64,000 bases of DNA from Caldilineaceae bacterium (GTDB lineage Bacteria > Chloroflexota > Anaerolineae > Caldilineales > Caldilineaceae): positions 124,001-188,000 of the forward strand of contig JAJDXQ010000016.1 in assembly GCA_022823185.1 (NCBI GenBank). The letters run 5' to 3'. Below, piece after piece: positions 9,852 through 19,651 of this stretch; the first letter of the stretch is position 1, and each line of letters opens with the position of its first letter. The position numbers and the translations under genes were made by a program. A model generated the notes under the pieces. It was not told the origin of the DNA. It worked only from the letters and a program-made list of their open reading frames with translations, and did no database searches.

Positions 9852-10952
9852 TCAGTCCGCGGCGTAGTGTTTGACCGCGGCCGGGTCAAGCTCCAGGCCG
9901 AGGCCATGTTTGTTGGGATCGGGGGACCAGAGGCCGTTCTCTGGTTCGTCGAAGGTCGTGTAATAGATGCGGTCGGCAGCCTCGACTGTGCCGAGGTATT
10001 CGACGACTTTCAGATTTGGCGTCGCGCAGGCGAGATGGAGGTGGACCAGCTGATAGGCATGGGGCGCGACCGGCAGGTTGAAGGCGTGCGCCAGGTGGGC
10101 CACTTTCATCCACTCGCTAATGCCGCCGACACGGCCGACATCAGGTTGAACAATGTCGGCCCCGCCGCGGGCGATGAGGTCGCGAAAGCCGTACTTGGTG
10201 TACTCGTGCTCGCCGGTTGCGACGGGGATGTCGATGGCCCTGGCCACAGCGGCCAACCCTTCTATGTCATCGGCCAGGACAGGCTCCTCAAACCAGCCCA
10301 CTCGGTACTGCTCAAAGGTACGCGCCATGCGGATGGCTTGTTTGGCATAGTACCCGTTATTGGCGTCAATGTAGATTTCCACATTGGGGCCTACGGCCTC
10401 TCGCACTGCGGCAAGCCGAGTCACGTCTTCCCCCTCACTCTGGCCGAAGTTCTTGCCGACCTTCATTTTGACAGCCTTCATCCCGCGATCGACGTAACTG
10501 CACTGTTCGGCCACCAGTTCATCCTGAGAAAAGTGGGTCCAGCCGCCGCTGCCATAGACGGGCACGGTTTCTGTGTATGGTCCCAGCAGCCGATAGAGGG
10601 GTGTTTCGTAGTATTTGGCTTTCAGATCCCAAAGAGCGATATCCACCGCCGAGAGCGCGCTGAAGGCAAGCCCTTTGCGGCCGACGCCGCGAATCGCCCA
10701 GAACATATCGTCCCACAGTTTTTCGATGTGGAGGGCGTTCTGGCCGATCAGAATGGGTTTCAGCGTCCCTTCGATGACCTCGCGCGCGGCGGTTGTTCCG
10801 CCGCCCAGACCCAGACCGATCAGGCCCTGATCGGAGTGGACATGGACGAAACACTGGCTGCGCCCTTTGGCTACGTGTCGAATTGTGGCGTCTTGAAATC
10901 CGGGCAGATGGGGCAGGGACAAAACAGTTGTCTTGATATCCTGTATTATCAT
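9852..10952 (-). CDS. Mandelate racemase/muconate lactonizing enzyme family dehydratase
   Basis: 366 residues from the ATG at 10952; an upstream TTG at 11012 is unlikely. It is an enolase-superfamily (beta/alpha)8 enzyme that abstracts a proton alpha to a carboxylate, probably dehydrating or epimerising a sugar acid. Motifs: KMKVGK carrying the KxK catalytic pair, IDANNGY and WFEEP and GEHEY as successive metal ligands, QPDVGRVGG, and APHAYQL with the opposing histidine. The KxK plus late histidine pattern places it in the mandelate racemase subgroup. It stands alone between intergenic regions, transcribed away from the VOC gene. The specific sugar acid cannot be assigned. Confidence 0.9.
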   Translation of the reverse strand: MIIQDIKTTVLSLPHLPGFQDATIRHVAKGRSQCFVHVHSDQGLIGLGLGGGTTAAREVIEGTLKPILIGQNALHIEKLWDDMFWAIRGVGRKGLAFSALSAVDIALWDLKAKYYETPLYRLLGPYTETVPVYGSGGWTHFSQDELVAEQCSYVDRGMKAVKMKVGKNFGQSEGEDVTRLAAVREAVGPNVEIYIDANNGYYAKQAIRMARTFEQYRVGWFEEPVLADDIEGLAAVARAIDIPVATGEHEYTKYGFRDLIARGGADIVQPDVGRVGGISEWMKVAHLAHAFNLPVAPHAYQLVHLHLACATPNLKVVEYLGTVEAADRIYYTTFDEPENGLWSPDPNKHGLGLELDPAAVKHYAAD

Positions 10953-11180
10953 TGGAGCGCTCCTGAATGGTTGTTTGGCATTCGAGCCGGCAGTTGCTAT
11001 TATCCCACACAATCAGCCAAAAGGGGCTGGGAATCGATTACATTCAGGCAATTCATACCAGAAAGGGGCGCCGGCCCGAACTCCTCATTGACCTGCAAGC
11101 CGTGACCTGGCAGCCTGTTTTGGGTTCGCCATGTTTGGAGGCTGTCTTGCTGGAGCAGGCGTTATTCAACGTGACAGGGG

Positions 11181-11657
11181 ATGGGGCCGCCAAGTAAACT
11201 GATGAGCAAGATAGAACTGGGATCGGTCGTGCAGGTGGGCATTGTGGTGCGCGATGCACGGGCGGCTGCAAGCGCGTGGACGGAGCGGTTTGCATTGGGG
11301 GAGGCGCAGGTGGTGGATTGGCCGCCTGAGGGCAGCGATCTGGATGCACAGTCCACGTACCGCGGCCAGCGGGGGAACTTTCGCATGAGGTTGGCCTTCA
11401 TTGAGACGGGCGCCGTGCAGATCGAATTCATCGAACCGCTTGAAGGGGACAACATCTACTCGGAATTCCTGGAAGAAAAGGGAGAAGGATTGCACCATCT
11501 GCTGTTTCGCGTTCCCGATCCGGAGGGTGTGGCGGAGGAACTGAACGTGGAGATTCTGCAGAGCGGCGGTTCGGCTCTTGACCCGGGCGCCATCTGGGCC
11601 TATCTGGATACCGAGGCGATACTGGGTTCGATCATCGAACTCAAAACTGAGCGGTAG
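11181..11657 (+). CDS. VOC (glyoxalase/bleomycin-resistance) family protein
   Basis: 158 residues with two betaalphabetabetabeta-type halves, each starting with a metal-ligand-like strand (VQVGIVVRDA near the N-terminus, GEGLHHLLFRVPDP in the middle). HHLLFRV and the terminal SIIELK with its glutamate resemble methylmalonyl-CoA epimerase and 4-hydroxyphenylpyruvate-dioxygenase-like VOC proteins, which bind a divalent metal through H and E. ACAGGGG just before the ATG at 11181 weakly supports this start; an ATG at 11202 is the alternative. Divergent from the enolase-family gene. A role in hydroxy-acid or CoA-ester metabolism is possible but not shown. Confidence 0.75.
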   Translation: MGPPSKLMSKIELGSVVQVGIVVRDARAAASAWTERFALGEAQVVDWPPEGSDLDAQSTYRGQRGNFRMRLAFIETGAVQIEFIEPLEGDNIYSEFLEEKGEGLHHLLFRVPDPEGVAEELNVEILQSGGSALDPGAIWAYLDTEAILGSIIELKTER

Positions 11658-12029
11658 GCCGAATCCTGCGTGTTCGTACCCCGGAATCCGAGTTGCACGC
11701 AGTGGTGGGGCGGGGCCTCAGGCGCGGAAGGAGGGAGCCAGGCAAGGGTCATGGGGCATGGGGAGCTGCGGGGGAAGGGCGGGGGAAGGCAAGAAATCCA
11801 CTGAATCCCGGGACCCGATTCTCCTGGAAAACCAAGTTTTGGACTGTGCCCTGTTTCGGGGTGCTTTGGCCACATTTCAGACAAATGATACAATGTCAGG
11901 CGATCAATTGTCCTTAGCCGGTTCGCCCAGCCAATCCTGCGAAATCAGGGCCAGATGGCGAGTGTGCTGAAGCAAGAATGCAGGGGGGCCCGCCGTCCGG
12001 ACACTTACGGCGCCATACATGTATAGACC
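11658..12029. other. Intergenic region upstream of the glycosyltransferase pair
   Basis: 372 bases without a supportable gene. The first half is G-rich and featureless to me; the second half holds the promoter at 11866-11894. Confidence 0.4.
11866..11894 (+). promoter_or_regulatory. Probable promoter of the glycosyltransferase pair
   Basis: TTGGCC (11866-11871) and TACAAT (11889-11894) are 17 bases apart, and the -10 has a TGn extension (TGATACAAT). Transcription would start near 11901, leaving a leader of about 130 nt to the ATG at 12030. Confidence 0.5.
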
Positions 12030-13181
12030 ATGCGAGTAGGGATTGACGCGCGGCTGTCTTACCATCAGCAAGCTGGGATAGGCCGCTATACGAAACATTT
12101 AATTGAAGAGCTTTCGCAGCTGGATCGGGATACAACGTATACAGTCTTCCAGCACCGTAAACAGCGGGAGCCGCTGTCAGACGCGCCGAATTTCAGGCGC
12201 CGCACCCTGTTCGCCCCGGTGCATACACGCGTTGAACAGCCGATGCTGGCGGCAGAGCTATCGCTCCATTCACTGGATCTGCTGCACAGCATAGATTTTA
12301 TCCCTCCGTTCCACAGCAGTATTCCTTCGGTCATCACCATACACGACCTGGCGTTTCTACAGTGGCCCCATTTTCTGACCGAGTCCCACGCAGCGTACTA
12401 TAGTCAGATCGACAGGGCGGTTAGCCACGCCCACCACATTATCGTTCCCAGCGAGAGCACGAAGAACGACGTGGTCGGGCACTTGGGCGCTTCGCCCAAA
12501 AAGATCAGTGTAATCTACGAGGCTGCGGCGAGGATGTATTGCCCTTTGCCGAAAGAGAATTGTCGTAAGGCCATGCAGGAGAAGTATGGCATTCCGGAGA
12601 ACTACGTTTTTTTTGTCAGCACGATTGAGCCTCGCAAGAATCTCAGCGGGCTGCTGACCGCCTTTTACCATCTTCAAAAGTACTACAATGTGGAAGACAC
12701 GGGGCTGGTTCTGGCTGGGAAGCCTGGATGGTTGTATGAAGAGGTCTATAGAAAAGTCGAGCAGTTGGGTCTTGGTTCGAGCACATATTTTATTGGCCGG
12801 GTCCCGGATGAAGATCTGCATCAACTGTTTGTTGGGGCCCGCTGTCATGTACATCCGGCATTTTACGAAGGATTCGGGCTGTCACCACTGGAGGCTATGG
12901 CTTCGGGCACGCCAACCATTGTCAGCAATACCAGCAGCATGCCTGAAGTCGTTGGCGATGCGGGCCTGATCGTCGATCCGGCTGACTGCGAGGAGATTGC
13001 GGTTGCCATGCACCGGCTTTTGACTGAGGAAGAGCTGCACCTGGAGCTCAGTCAGAAAGGGTTGCAGCGCGCCTCCGTTTTCAGCTGGAACCGGGCCGCT
13101 GAAGAAACGCTGGCAGTCTATCGGATGATTTTCGACAGAACCGAGGTGTCGGCCGAGCCTGCCCATCATCGTTCAGCGTGA
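12030..13181 (+). CDS. Glycosyltransferase family 4 (GT-B) protein
   Basis: 383 residues, two Rossmann-like halves. The N-terminal half begins [20 protein letters not shown], typical of GT4 enzymes that transfer hexoses or mannose from nucleotide sugars onto cell-surface glycans. The C-terminal donor-binding half has the STIEPRKN strand, LVLAGKPGW, and the E-x7-E motif in [16 protein letters not shown] (near residue 280). No signal peptide or membrane helix, so it acts on the cytoplasmic face. The second glycosyltransferase starts 9 bases downstream and probably shares the transcript. Donor and acceptor unknown. Confidence 0.9.
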   Translation: MRVGIDARLSYHQQAGIGRYTKHLIEELSQLDRDTTYTVFQHRKQREPLSDAPNFRRRTLFAPVHTRVEQPMLAAELSLHSLDLLHSIDFIPPFHSSIPSVITIHDLAFLQWPHFLTESHAAYYSQIDRAVSHAHHIIVPSESTKNDVVGHLGASPKKISVIYEAAARMYCPLPKENCRKAMQEKYGIPENYVFFVSTIEPRKNLSGLLTAFYHLQKYYNVEDTGLVLAGKPGWLYEEVYRKVEQLGLGSSTYFIGRVPDEDLHQLFVGARCHVHPAFYEGFGLSPLEAMASGTPTIVSNTSSMPEVVGDAGLIVDPADCEEIAVAMHRLLTEEELHLELSQKGLQRASVFSWNRAAEETLAVYRMIFDRTEVSAEPAHHRSA

Positions 13182-13190
13182 CGGGCGGAG

Positions 13191-14411
13191 ATGAAACTCC
13201 TTCTGCTCACCCCTCAGTCCCCATATCCTCCCCGCCAGGGCACGACCCTGCGCAATTACTATCTGTTACGCCACCTCGCTTCCAAACACGAAGTAGATCT
13301 TTTCACCTGCACAGGCCAGGGCGCCAGAGGGTGGCCTGATCCCAAACTCGCGGCGTTGTGCGGGCAGGTACAGGGCTTTCAGCAGCCGGAAAGACCGCTG
13401 CGCCGGCGTATTCTCGACTCCTTTTTGTCGGGAGAGCCGGATATGGGGCTGCGCATCGCGGAGGATGGCGCCCTGGGACAGCTGCAGCGAATGCTGGCAG
13501 AGAAGGCCTATGACCTTGTGCAGGTAGAGGGCCTGGAGATGGCTCCATATGGGTATGCCGTCCTGCAAATGTCCGGGAAGCGGCCTGCAGTTGTCCTCGA
13601 CAGTCACAATGCTGAATTTCTGCTGCAAAAGCGGGCCGCGATGATGGACAGCCGTGACCCGGGACGCTGGCCTGCGGCATTTTACAGCTGGTTGCAGTGG
13701 CAGAAGCTGCATCGCTATGAACGGGACTTTTGTCGAGCGGTAGATGGGGTCGTTGCGGTCAGCGAACCGGACCGGCGTGTTCTTGCTTCGCTGGCGCCGG
13801 GGCGCCCGACCGTGAACGTGCCAAACGGCATCGAGATTTCCCGTTATCGGCCTGAACCGCCGCCGGAGACTACGCCGCCTCGTCTGGTCTTCACGGGAAA
13901 GATGGATTACCGCCCAAATGTAGACGCCATGCTCTGGTTCGGGTTGAGGGTCCTTCCACTTATTCGCCGCCAATTTGCTACTCGGTTGCAGATCGTCGGC
14001 ATGGACCCCCATCCCAGGCTGGACAGGCTGCGGGCGATGCCGGACGTCGAGTTGACCGGCGCGGTAGAGTACGTTGTTCCATACATCCACGGCGCGTCGG
14101 TCTATGTTACGCCGATGCGTGTGGGAGGAGGGACGCGCTTCAAGATCCTGGAGGCGCTGGCGTGCGCGCGGCCCGTGGTCGGGACAGATCTGGCTGTTGA
14201 AGGGATCCCGGTCCAGGATGGGGAGCATGTGTTGCTGGCCAATGACGCGCGCTCCTTCGCAGACGCCGTCGTCCAGCTTTTGCGCGACCAGGCGGGCGAT
14301 GGCAGGTTGAGTCGCGCGCTGGGCAATGCGGGTCGCGCCTTTGTCGAAGAACGATTTACGTGGGAGTCGATACTGCCTCAACTGGACGCGTTTCATTCGC
14401 AGCTGGTCTAG
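13191..14411 (+). CDS. Glycosyltransferase (GT4-like, XrtA/PEP-CTERM-associated type)
   Basis: 406 residues. The start MKLLLLTPQSPYPPRQGTTL and the LDSHNAEFLLQKR segment resemble the glycosyltransferases found in exosortase-associated exopolysaccharide clusters. The donor-binding half carries VNVPNGIE, LVFTGKMDYRPNVDAMLWF and the PMRVGGGTRFKILEALACARPVV motif with the E-x7-E glutamates. It follows the first glycosyltransferase by 9 bases, so both likely build the same glycan. No exosortase, flippase or polymerase gene is nearby, so the product is unknown. Confidence 0.85.
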   Translation: MKLLLLTPQSPYPPRQGTTLRNYYLLRHLASKHEVDLFTCTGQGARGWPDPKLAALCGQVQGFQQPERPLRRRILDSFLSGEPDMGLRIAEDGALGQLQRMLAEKAYDLVQVEGLEMAPYGYAVLQMSGKRPAVVLDSHNAEFLLQKRAAMMDSRDPGRWPAAFYSWLQWQKLHRYERDFCRAVDGVVAVSEPDRRVLASLAPGRPTVNVPNGIEISRYRPEPPPETTPPRLVFTGKMDYRPNVDAMLWFGLRVLPLIRRQFATRLQIVGMDPHPRLDRLRAMPDVELTGAVEYVVPYIHGASVYVTPMRVGGGTRFKILEALACARPVVGTDLAVEGIPVQDGEHVLLANDARSFADAVVQLLRDQAGDGRLSRALGNAGRAFVEERFTWESILPQLDAFHSQLV

Positions 14412-15229
14412 GTCGGGATCGAATGCAGGACGCCAACGGTGGGTTTGAGTAGCAAGCCTGCTCGACTGGCAGGACAGAATCTTCGATAGCTTCGTTAGAT
14501 CGCGAATCTCGTTGGGGGGGTTTCTCGAGGTCAAGATTGCAAGAACCTTCAGGCAGCCAGTACTGGGACGGCCTTGGAAGACATTTTGCCGTCCGGGAAG
14601 GGCAGGAAGTCCGACGACACAGGCTCCCGCCCCCCCCCGTGACACATTTCGTAGCGTATGCCTTCATCCCTCAATCATAGCAGCCTCCGGCGCTCGCGAT
14701 GGGGCGCCCCGCGGCGTGGACAGCCTGCGCAATGACGCCGCAAGGGACACGCTGTCGACGTTTACGGATTCCGGGATGGGCGGGGGCGGCCAGACCGAAT
14801 CTGCCGGCGATGCCTTGGCAGGGGCGACGCTCTCGGCAGAATGGCGCCGCTCGCTGCCATCGGCCTGTCAGCCGGGATTAGGAGAGCGGGTTTAAGGGCG
14901 AGAGAGCTGTTTGCCAGGTCGTTCAGGGTTGCCGATGGGCAGGAGAATGGAGCACTGGAGATGGCCTGCATTCGATAGCACAACCGCCTGCAATGATGTA
15001 CAATGGCCTTCCAGGCAAGGATGGCGAGTCCGATTCAGAGGGGATGCGAGGGGCGCTGGCCGTTCCGATTCTATCTTTGACAATTTGCCGCATAAGCCGG
15101 GAAACATCTGATCAGGACGAATCCATTTTGCCAGGGAGTGACTGAGACGGTCACTTTCTGAGAGGGGCTCAATTCGCGTCGCGACGGAATCAGCAGGCAC
15201 AGGCCGCGGCCGCTTCACGGAGAATCCAG
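14412..15229. other. Long intergenic region, no gene supported
   Basis: 818 bases. Short open frames exist but none has a ribosome site or recognisable protein. A run of nine C residues lies near 14630. An exact TTGACA is at 15077-15082, but nothing better than AAACAT follows at a usable distance, so I do not call a promoter. GGAGA precedes the ATG at 15230. No tRNA or terminator with a T-run was seen. Confidence 0.4.
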
Positions 15230-16192
15230 ATGACAGCAAGCACACTCCCCAGGGCACAAGTCGGGAATACAAAGTTGCAGGTTACTCGATTGGGCATGGG
15301 CACCGCCCCGATCGGCAACCTGTACAATCCGGTCACTGATGCGGAGGCTCATGAGACGGTACGGCGTTCTTACGAGAAAGGCGTTCGGTTTTTTGACACT
15401 GCCCCCCTCTACGGAGCAGGCGGGTCGGAGAAGCGTCTGGGCGAGGCGTTGCGGGGCACGCCGCGCGACGAGATTGTCATCCAGACAAAGGTCGGCCGCA
15501 TTGTACGTCCCGACGGTTCGATCTATTTTGATTACAGCCGGGACGGCGTAATGAAGAGCCTGGAGGACAGTCTTGAACGGTTGGGGATGGATCGTGTAGA
15601 CATTCTGCTCGTCCATGATCCCGATTTCGAGAATGAGGAGGCGCATTACCGCCAGGCGCTGGACGAGGCGTTCCCGACGTTGATTGAGCTACGTGAGCAA
15701 GGGGTGATCAGCGCGGTCGGGGCGGGCATGAACCAGTGGGAGATGGAGTGGGCGTTTGCCAGGAACATCGACCTCAACTGCTTCTTGCTGGCGGGCCGCT
15801 ATACACTGCTGGAGCAGACTTCGCTGGAGTTTCTGGACTGGTGTACGGAGAACGATGTAAGCATATTTTTGGGCGGCGTTTACAACAGCGGCATTTTGGT
15901 GACAGGACCCGTAGAGGGCGCCAAATACAACTATGAAGACGCGCCGCCGGAGATTCTGGCCAAGGTGGGGCGTCTTCAGGAAGTGACGGAGAGGCACGGC
16001 GTGCCGCTGCACGTTGCCGCGCTGCATTTTGCCGGCGCCCATCCCGCGATTGCCTCTTTGGTCATTGGGTCGGCTTCGGCGGGTGAGGCGGATGACAACC
16101 GGGCTATCTGGGACGTGGAAACGCCCGTGGAGATGTGGCGGGAGCTCCGTGAGCTCGATCTGATAGAGGCCGAGGCCCCGTTGCCAGTTTGA
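15230..16192 (+). CDS. Aldo/keto reductase (L-fucose/D-threo-aldose dehydrogenase-like)
   Basis: 320 residues. The tetrad is D56 and Y61 in FFDTAPLYG, K87 in IQTKVGR, and H129 in LLVHDPD. The HDPD context, the LGMGTAPIGN opening and the SVIGSASAGE-like C-terminal cofactor loop match the AKR subgroup that includes L-fucose dehydrogenase, D-threo-aldose 1-dehydrogenase and pyridoxal 4-dehydrogenase. These oxidise a hemiacetal to a lactone with NAD(P)+. Given the sugar importers nearby, a sugar substrate is plausible but is inference. The acyltransferase gene follows after 19 bases. Confidence 0.88.
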   Translation: MTASTLPRAQVGNTKLQVTRLGMGTAPIGNLYNPVTDAEAHETVRRSYEKGVRFFDTAPLYGAGGSEKRLGEALRGTPRDEIVIQTKVGRIVRPDGSIYFDYSRDGVMKSLEDSLERLGMDRVDILLVHDPDFENEEAHYRQALDEAFPTLIELREQGVISAVGAGMNQWEMEWAFARNIDLNCFLLAGRYTLLEQTSLEFLDWCTENDVSIFLGGVYNSGILVTGPVEGAKYNYEDAPPEILAKVGRLQEVTERHGVPLHVAALHFAGAHPAIASLVIGSASAGEADDNRAIWDVETPVEMWRELRELDLIEAEAPLPV

Positions 16193-16211
16193 CTCTAAGG
16201 ATGGCGCTGCC

Positions 16212-16943
16212 ATGTACGCTGCACTTCAGTCCGTTCTCCAGTCAATTCTCGTTTTCATGGGCAGGGCGATTGGCAGTCTGTTTCTTTCGGTATCGGTCAG
16301 CGGCCTGGAACACATTCCGCGAAGCGAGGCGCTGATTCTGGTCTCTAACCATTTCAGCTGGTTTGACGGCCCGCTGTTGATGATCTTCATGCCGGTGCGA
16401 ATCGTCTTTTTGCTTGCCATCGAGACGGAGCGGGTCTGTTTTTTCCGCTTTCTCAGCCGAACATTCAATCTGATACCGATTTGGCGTGGGCAGGTGGACC
16501 GCAAGGCGATGCGAGCGGCTCTGGCGGCCCTGAAGGAGGGACGCACAGTTGGCGTCTTTCCGGAGGGCGGTATCGATCCCGATATGGCGGAGGCGCGAGA
16601 GCGGGGCGAGCGGATTGAGCAGATAGCCGGCCATACGGCCCGTCACAGCGCCAAGCTGATTCCCGCGCAGGCAGGGATTGGCTTGCTGGCGTCACAGGCC
16701 CAGACTCGTCTGCTGCCGGTGGCCGTGCTTGGCTCCGAGAAGATTCTGGTCAACTTGAGGCGGTTGCGCCGGACGCGGGTGAGAATTCGCGTCGGACGCC
16801 CCTTTGGCCCCCTGACTATCCCCGCTGAGACGCCCCGGCGGCAGAGAAGGCGGCATATTGACGCCCTTACCACCGAGACGATGCATCAGATCGCCTCGCT
16901 GCTGCCGCCGGGGAATCGAGGACCGTACCAGGACGCGCCTTGA
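16212..16943 (+). CDS. 1-acyl-sn-glycerol-3-phosphate acyltransferase (PlsC-like)
   Basis: 243 residues. The acyltransferase motifs are NHFSWFD (N46, H47, D52; the H-x4-D catalytic pair) and FPEGG (116-120), which binds the phosphate. One or two hydrophobic segments near the N-terminus (about 8-30) would anchor it to the inner membrane. Enzymes of this family move an acyl chain from acyl-ACP or acyl-CoA to lysophosphatidic acid or related acceptors. The C-terminal RRQRRRH stretch is basic, which suits contact with phospholipid heads. It follows the aldo/keto reductase closely and probably shares its transcript. Confidence 0.88.
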   Translation: MYAALQSVLQSILVFMGRAIGSLFLSVSVSGLEHIPRSEALILVSNHFSWFDGPLLMIFMPVRIVFLLAIETERVCFFRFLSRTFNLIPIWRGQVDRKAMRAALAALKEGRTVGVFPEGGIDPDMAEARERGERIEQIAGHTARHSAKLIPAQAGIGLLASQAQTRLLPVAVLGSEKILVNLRRLRRTRVRIRVGRPFGPLTIPAETPRRQRRRHIDALTTETMHQIASLLPPGNRGPYQDAP

Positions 16944-17080
16944 AGTTGTGAACAGGACGATCCAACCAACCGGGTAGCGGCGCAGGCAGATGGGGTCGGA
17001 GGGGTACATGTGTCCTGCGGCAGACGGCGCGAGCTTTCAACCGGGAAGACCGGGGGACCTGCGCTGAAGCCGCGGGGCGC

Positions 17081-17749
17081 CTAGGCTTCCTCCGGCTCGG
17101 TCTTGCGCACGAATTCGTAGGCAAACGCGCCGAGCGCGGCGCCAATGATTGGACCCACCCAGTAGATCCAGTGAGCTGTCCAGACACCTGAGATGAGTAC
17201 CGGGCCGAGTGAGCGGGCGGGGTTCATTGACGCGCCGCTGATCGGGCCTGCCCAGAGGATATTCAGGGCGACGGCGCCGCCGATCGCGAGCCCTGCCGGC
17301 AAGCCCTTTGCCCGTTGATCCGTTGCGACGGCGACGATGACGAACATGAGGATGGCTGTAACCAGGACCTCCATGACCAGCGATTGGAAAGCCGGGCCAG
17401 CCGGCAGGTTTGCCCCCAGGTTGAAGACGTTTCCGAAGAGCAGTCGCAGCACCGCGGCCCCCAGCGCCGCCGCGATGAGCTGGCCGGCGATGTAGAACGG
17501 GACTTCACGCCAGGGGAAATGCCCGGCCATGGCGAAGGCAAGAGTGACTGCCGGGTTCAGGTGGGCCATTGACAGATGGCCGGTCGCGGCCACCATCACC
17601 ATCACGACAAGCCCTGGCGAGAAAGCCATACCCATATGGCCGTATGCCCCGGTCATGCCGCCGATCATGACGGAGCCGCAGGCCGCCACCACCAGGAAAA
17701 AGACGCCGATGAATTCGGCGCCGGTCCGCCTTATCAGAAACAGGTCCAT
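17081..17749 (-). CDS. Aquaporin / MIP-family channel
   Basis: 222 residues from the ATG at 17749, preceded by AAAGAGA; the longer frame upstream lacks a ribosome site. Six membrane helices and the two half-helix NPA boxes are present: HLNPAVTLAFA (65-67) and SMNPARSLGP (176-178), the second with the conserved arginine R179 of the selectivity filter. Such channels pass water, glycerol or other small neutral solutes. The short loops and length are closer to water-type or archaeal AqpM-like channels than to GlpF, but I cannot fix the substrate. No glycerol kinase or dehydrogenase gene is beside it. Confidence 0.92.
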   Translation of the reverse strand: MDLFLIRRTGAEFIGVFFLVVAACGSVMIGGMTGAYGHMGMAFSPGLVVMVMVAATGHLSMAHLNPAVTLAFAMAGHFPWREVPFYIAGQLIAAALGAAVLRLLFGNVFNLGANLPAGPAFQSLVMEVLVTAILMFVIVAVATDQRAKGLPAGLAIGGAVALNILWAGPISGASMNPARSLGPVLISGVWTAHWIYWVGPIIGAALGAFAYEFVRKTEPEEA

Positions 17750-18192
17750 AGAGAATTCTCTTTGCTGGGAATTCGATGAATGCTTGCCGGCCCGGCAGGA
17801 GACAGTCACCCGAAGTGAGTAGGCCGTTCCCGCTGCGTGAAAGACGGGCGCCCTTGTTCGACGAGGGGGCCTGGATTTCAGGCGGCAAAGTCAGGAATCG
17901 GTTTGGGCAGCGCAACGCGCCCTGTATGAAGATACTCTTGATAAATCAGCGTAATGGGGCCGGAATAGTAGCAGGTTAAGAGCAGGTTAGCAGTTGGTTA
18001 ATCATTGCGGCGGCCCGCTGATTCAATCCATCCCTCTGTCTGATTGTGCCGAAACAGAAAGGTGATGTATCCTATGCCGAGAGGCCCAACTGGTCTGGCG
18101 TCGCAACGCGTGCGGGGATGCCGCCTCCTCGGGCCGTCAATAGATTCTTATTCAGACTGCTGGTCCCAATTAAATCACCCAAGGAGGGAACA
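17750..18192. other. Divergent intergenic region between aquaporin and sugar ABC operon 1
   Basis: 443 bases. The frame of the binding protein stays open back to 18046, but that extension has no ribosome site and would bury the Tat signal. No clear promoter or operator was found. AAGGAGGGAACA just before 18193 is a strong Shine-Dalgarno. Confidence 0.4.
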
Positions 18193-19590
18193 ATGACAGA
18201 GGCCCAACTTAGCAGGGGACGCCAGATTTCGCGGCGCAATCTTCTGAAAGGAATTGGCATTGGTTCCACTACATTGCTGTTGGCGGCGTGTCCGGCGCCG
18301 GCGCCCGCGGATGAAGGCGGCTCAAGCGGGGGGGCGGCCCCGGCCGCCGAGGACATCGAACTGGACTTTTTTGCCTGGGGTGACGCTTCCGACATACCCG
18401 CGTGGGAAGCCCTGGGGAATACCTATACGGAACAGAATCCGAACGTCACGATTAAACAGTCGATCAGCGGCACCGGCGTAGACTACTACACCAAGTTGCA
18501 GACCACGTTCGCGGGCGGCGTTGTTCCCGAGATTGCCTCATTCCAGGGATGGGAGTGGCAGCCATTCAGCGACGCAGGTCTGCTGGCTCCGATTGACGCT
18601 TACGTGGAACGGGACGGCTTTACCGGCCCTTATCCGGATGGTGTCGACAGCATCGAGTTCAGCACGCGACGGGATGGAAGCCGCTATCTGATTCCGCTGC
18701 AGTCCGGCGTGATGGTGATGTTCTATGCAAAGAAGCCCTTCGACGAAGCCGGCGTAGCTTACCCCACGGACGACTGGACGTTTGAGGATTTCGTCAGCAT
18801 CGCGGAACAGCTGACGAGCACGGACGGCGATTCGAAGCTGTACGGATATCAGGCAAACGGCAGCTATGCGCGAGACATTCACTGGATTCGGGCCACAGGG
18901 GCGCAGGAGTTCGATAATCTGGTGGATCCGCGCACAGCGATGTACGACCAGCCGGAGATAGTCGAGATCCTGCAGCTGGTCGCGCAGGACTTCATGTACA
19001 GTTTGGGCATTTCACCGACGCCGGCGGACCTGGAAGGCGGGACGAACACGATCGACACAGGCAACGCGGCGATGAAGTATGAAGGCCCATGGTTCTTCCC
19101 GCGGCTCAACAGCCCGGAACTGCGCGAGGAGGGGAAGGAGATCGAGTTTGACGTTGTGCTGATGCCGCAGATGGCCGACGAGAGCCGGCCGCACCGCGGT
19201 TGGGCCGAGGGCGTGTGTGTGCCGAAGAGCGACCTGGTCGATGCCGCGTGGGACTTTGTCCATTTCATGGGCGGCGAGGAGGGCCAGAAGATCTATTCGA
19301 CGATCACCGGCCGGATTCCCAACACAGCATCGCTTGTGGAGGGGTTCTGGGGCCCGACGATTGAGGAGCGTTTCGGCGTCTCGAATGCCGCTGCGTTCAG
19401 CAACGCTTTCCTGCGTTCCGAGGTTGATGTCATTGGCGGCGTCTCGCGCGGTCAGATTTGGAGCGAGGTCGCGAAGCCGGTTGCCTGGGATCCGATGCTG
19501 GCCAACAGCGCGACGGCCGCCGAGGTCGTTCCGGCACTGAATGAAGGTGTACAGGGCCTGCTGGACGCCCATTGGGCAAGGCAGGGCTAA
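18193..19590 (+). CDS. Sugar ABC importer, substrate-binding lipoprotein (operon 1)
   Basis: 465 residues from the ATG at 18193, chosen for its AAGGAGGG ribosome site. It has a Tat-type lipoprotein signal: SRRNLLKG with the twin arginines at 14-15, a hydrophobic stretch, and the lipobox LAAC with C33 as the lipidated residue. The mature protein is a family 1 solute-binding protein (MalE-like cluster): ITSTDGDSKLYGYQ, GNAAMKYEGPWFF and the WDFVHFMGGEEGQK segment fit. It captures an oligosaccharide or sugar outside the membrane and hands it to the two permeases downstream. No ATPase gene is in the operon. Confidence 0.93.
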   Translation: MTEAQLSRGRQISRRNLLKGIGIGSTTLLLAACPAPAPADEGGSSGGAAPAAEDIELDFFAWGDASDIPAWEALGNTYTEQNPNVTIKQSISGTGVDYYTKLQTTFAGGVVPEIASFQGWEWQPFSDAGLLAPIDAYVERDGFTGPYPDGVDSIEFSTRRDGSRYLIPLQSGVMVMFYAKKPFDEAGVAYPTDDWTFEDFVSIAEQLTSTDGDSKLYGYQANGSYARDIHWIRATGAQEFDNLVDPRTAMYDQPEIVEILQLVAQDFMYSLGISPTPADLEGGTNTIDTGNAAMKYEGPWFFPRLNSPELREEGKEIEFDVVLMPQMADESRPHRGWAEGVCVPKSDLVDAAWDFVHFMGGEEGQKIYSTITGRIPNTASLVEGFWGPTIEERFGVSNAAAFSNAFLRSEVDVIGGVSRGQIWSEVAKPVAWDPMLANSATAAEVVPALNEGVQGLLDAHWARQG

Positions 19591-19608
19591 GGAAGTTCGT
19601 TGAAGATA

Positions 19609-19640
19609 AAGGGGGTGGCGCGCTGTTTCGCCGCCCCCTT
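19609..19640 (+). promoter_or_regulatory. Intercistronic hairpin between binding-protein and permease genes (operon 1)
   Basis: AAGGGGGTGGCG (19609-19620) pairs with CGCCGCCCCCTT (19629-19640): 12 base pairs including one G-U, with an 8-base loop. No T-run follows, so it is not a classical terminator; a role as an RNA 3' stabiliser for the binding-protein message is likely. Confidence 0.7.
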
Positions 19641-19651
19641 GGAGAGCAGCC

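Noticed and set aside
9489..11105. 538-codon open frame on the plus strand
   Set aside because: It is antisense to the enolase-superfamily gene, which has all catalytic motifs. Long antisense frames are expected at this GC content.
12022..12027. TATAGA as a -10 for the glycosyltransferase gene
   Set aside because: It lies 2 bases before the ATG, so transcription would start inside the coding sequence.
14512..14895. 127-codon frame in the 818-base gap
   Set aside because: No ribosome site, no family, and it crosses a C-tract; not supportable as a gene.
15077..15105. TTGACA as a promoter for the aldo/keto reductase at 15230
   Set aside because: No acceptable -10 element lies 16-19 bases downstream.
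18046..18192. 49-residue N-terminal extension of the operon 1 binding protein
   Set aside because: It would place the Tat lipoprotein signal internally, and AAGGAGGG directly precedes the ATG at 18193.
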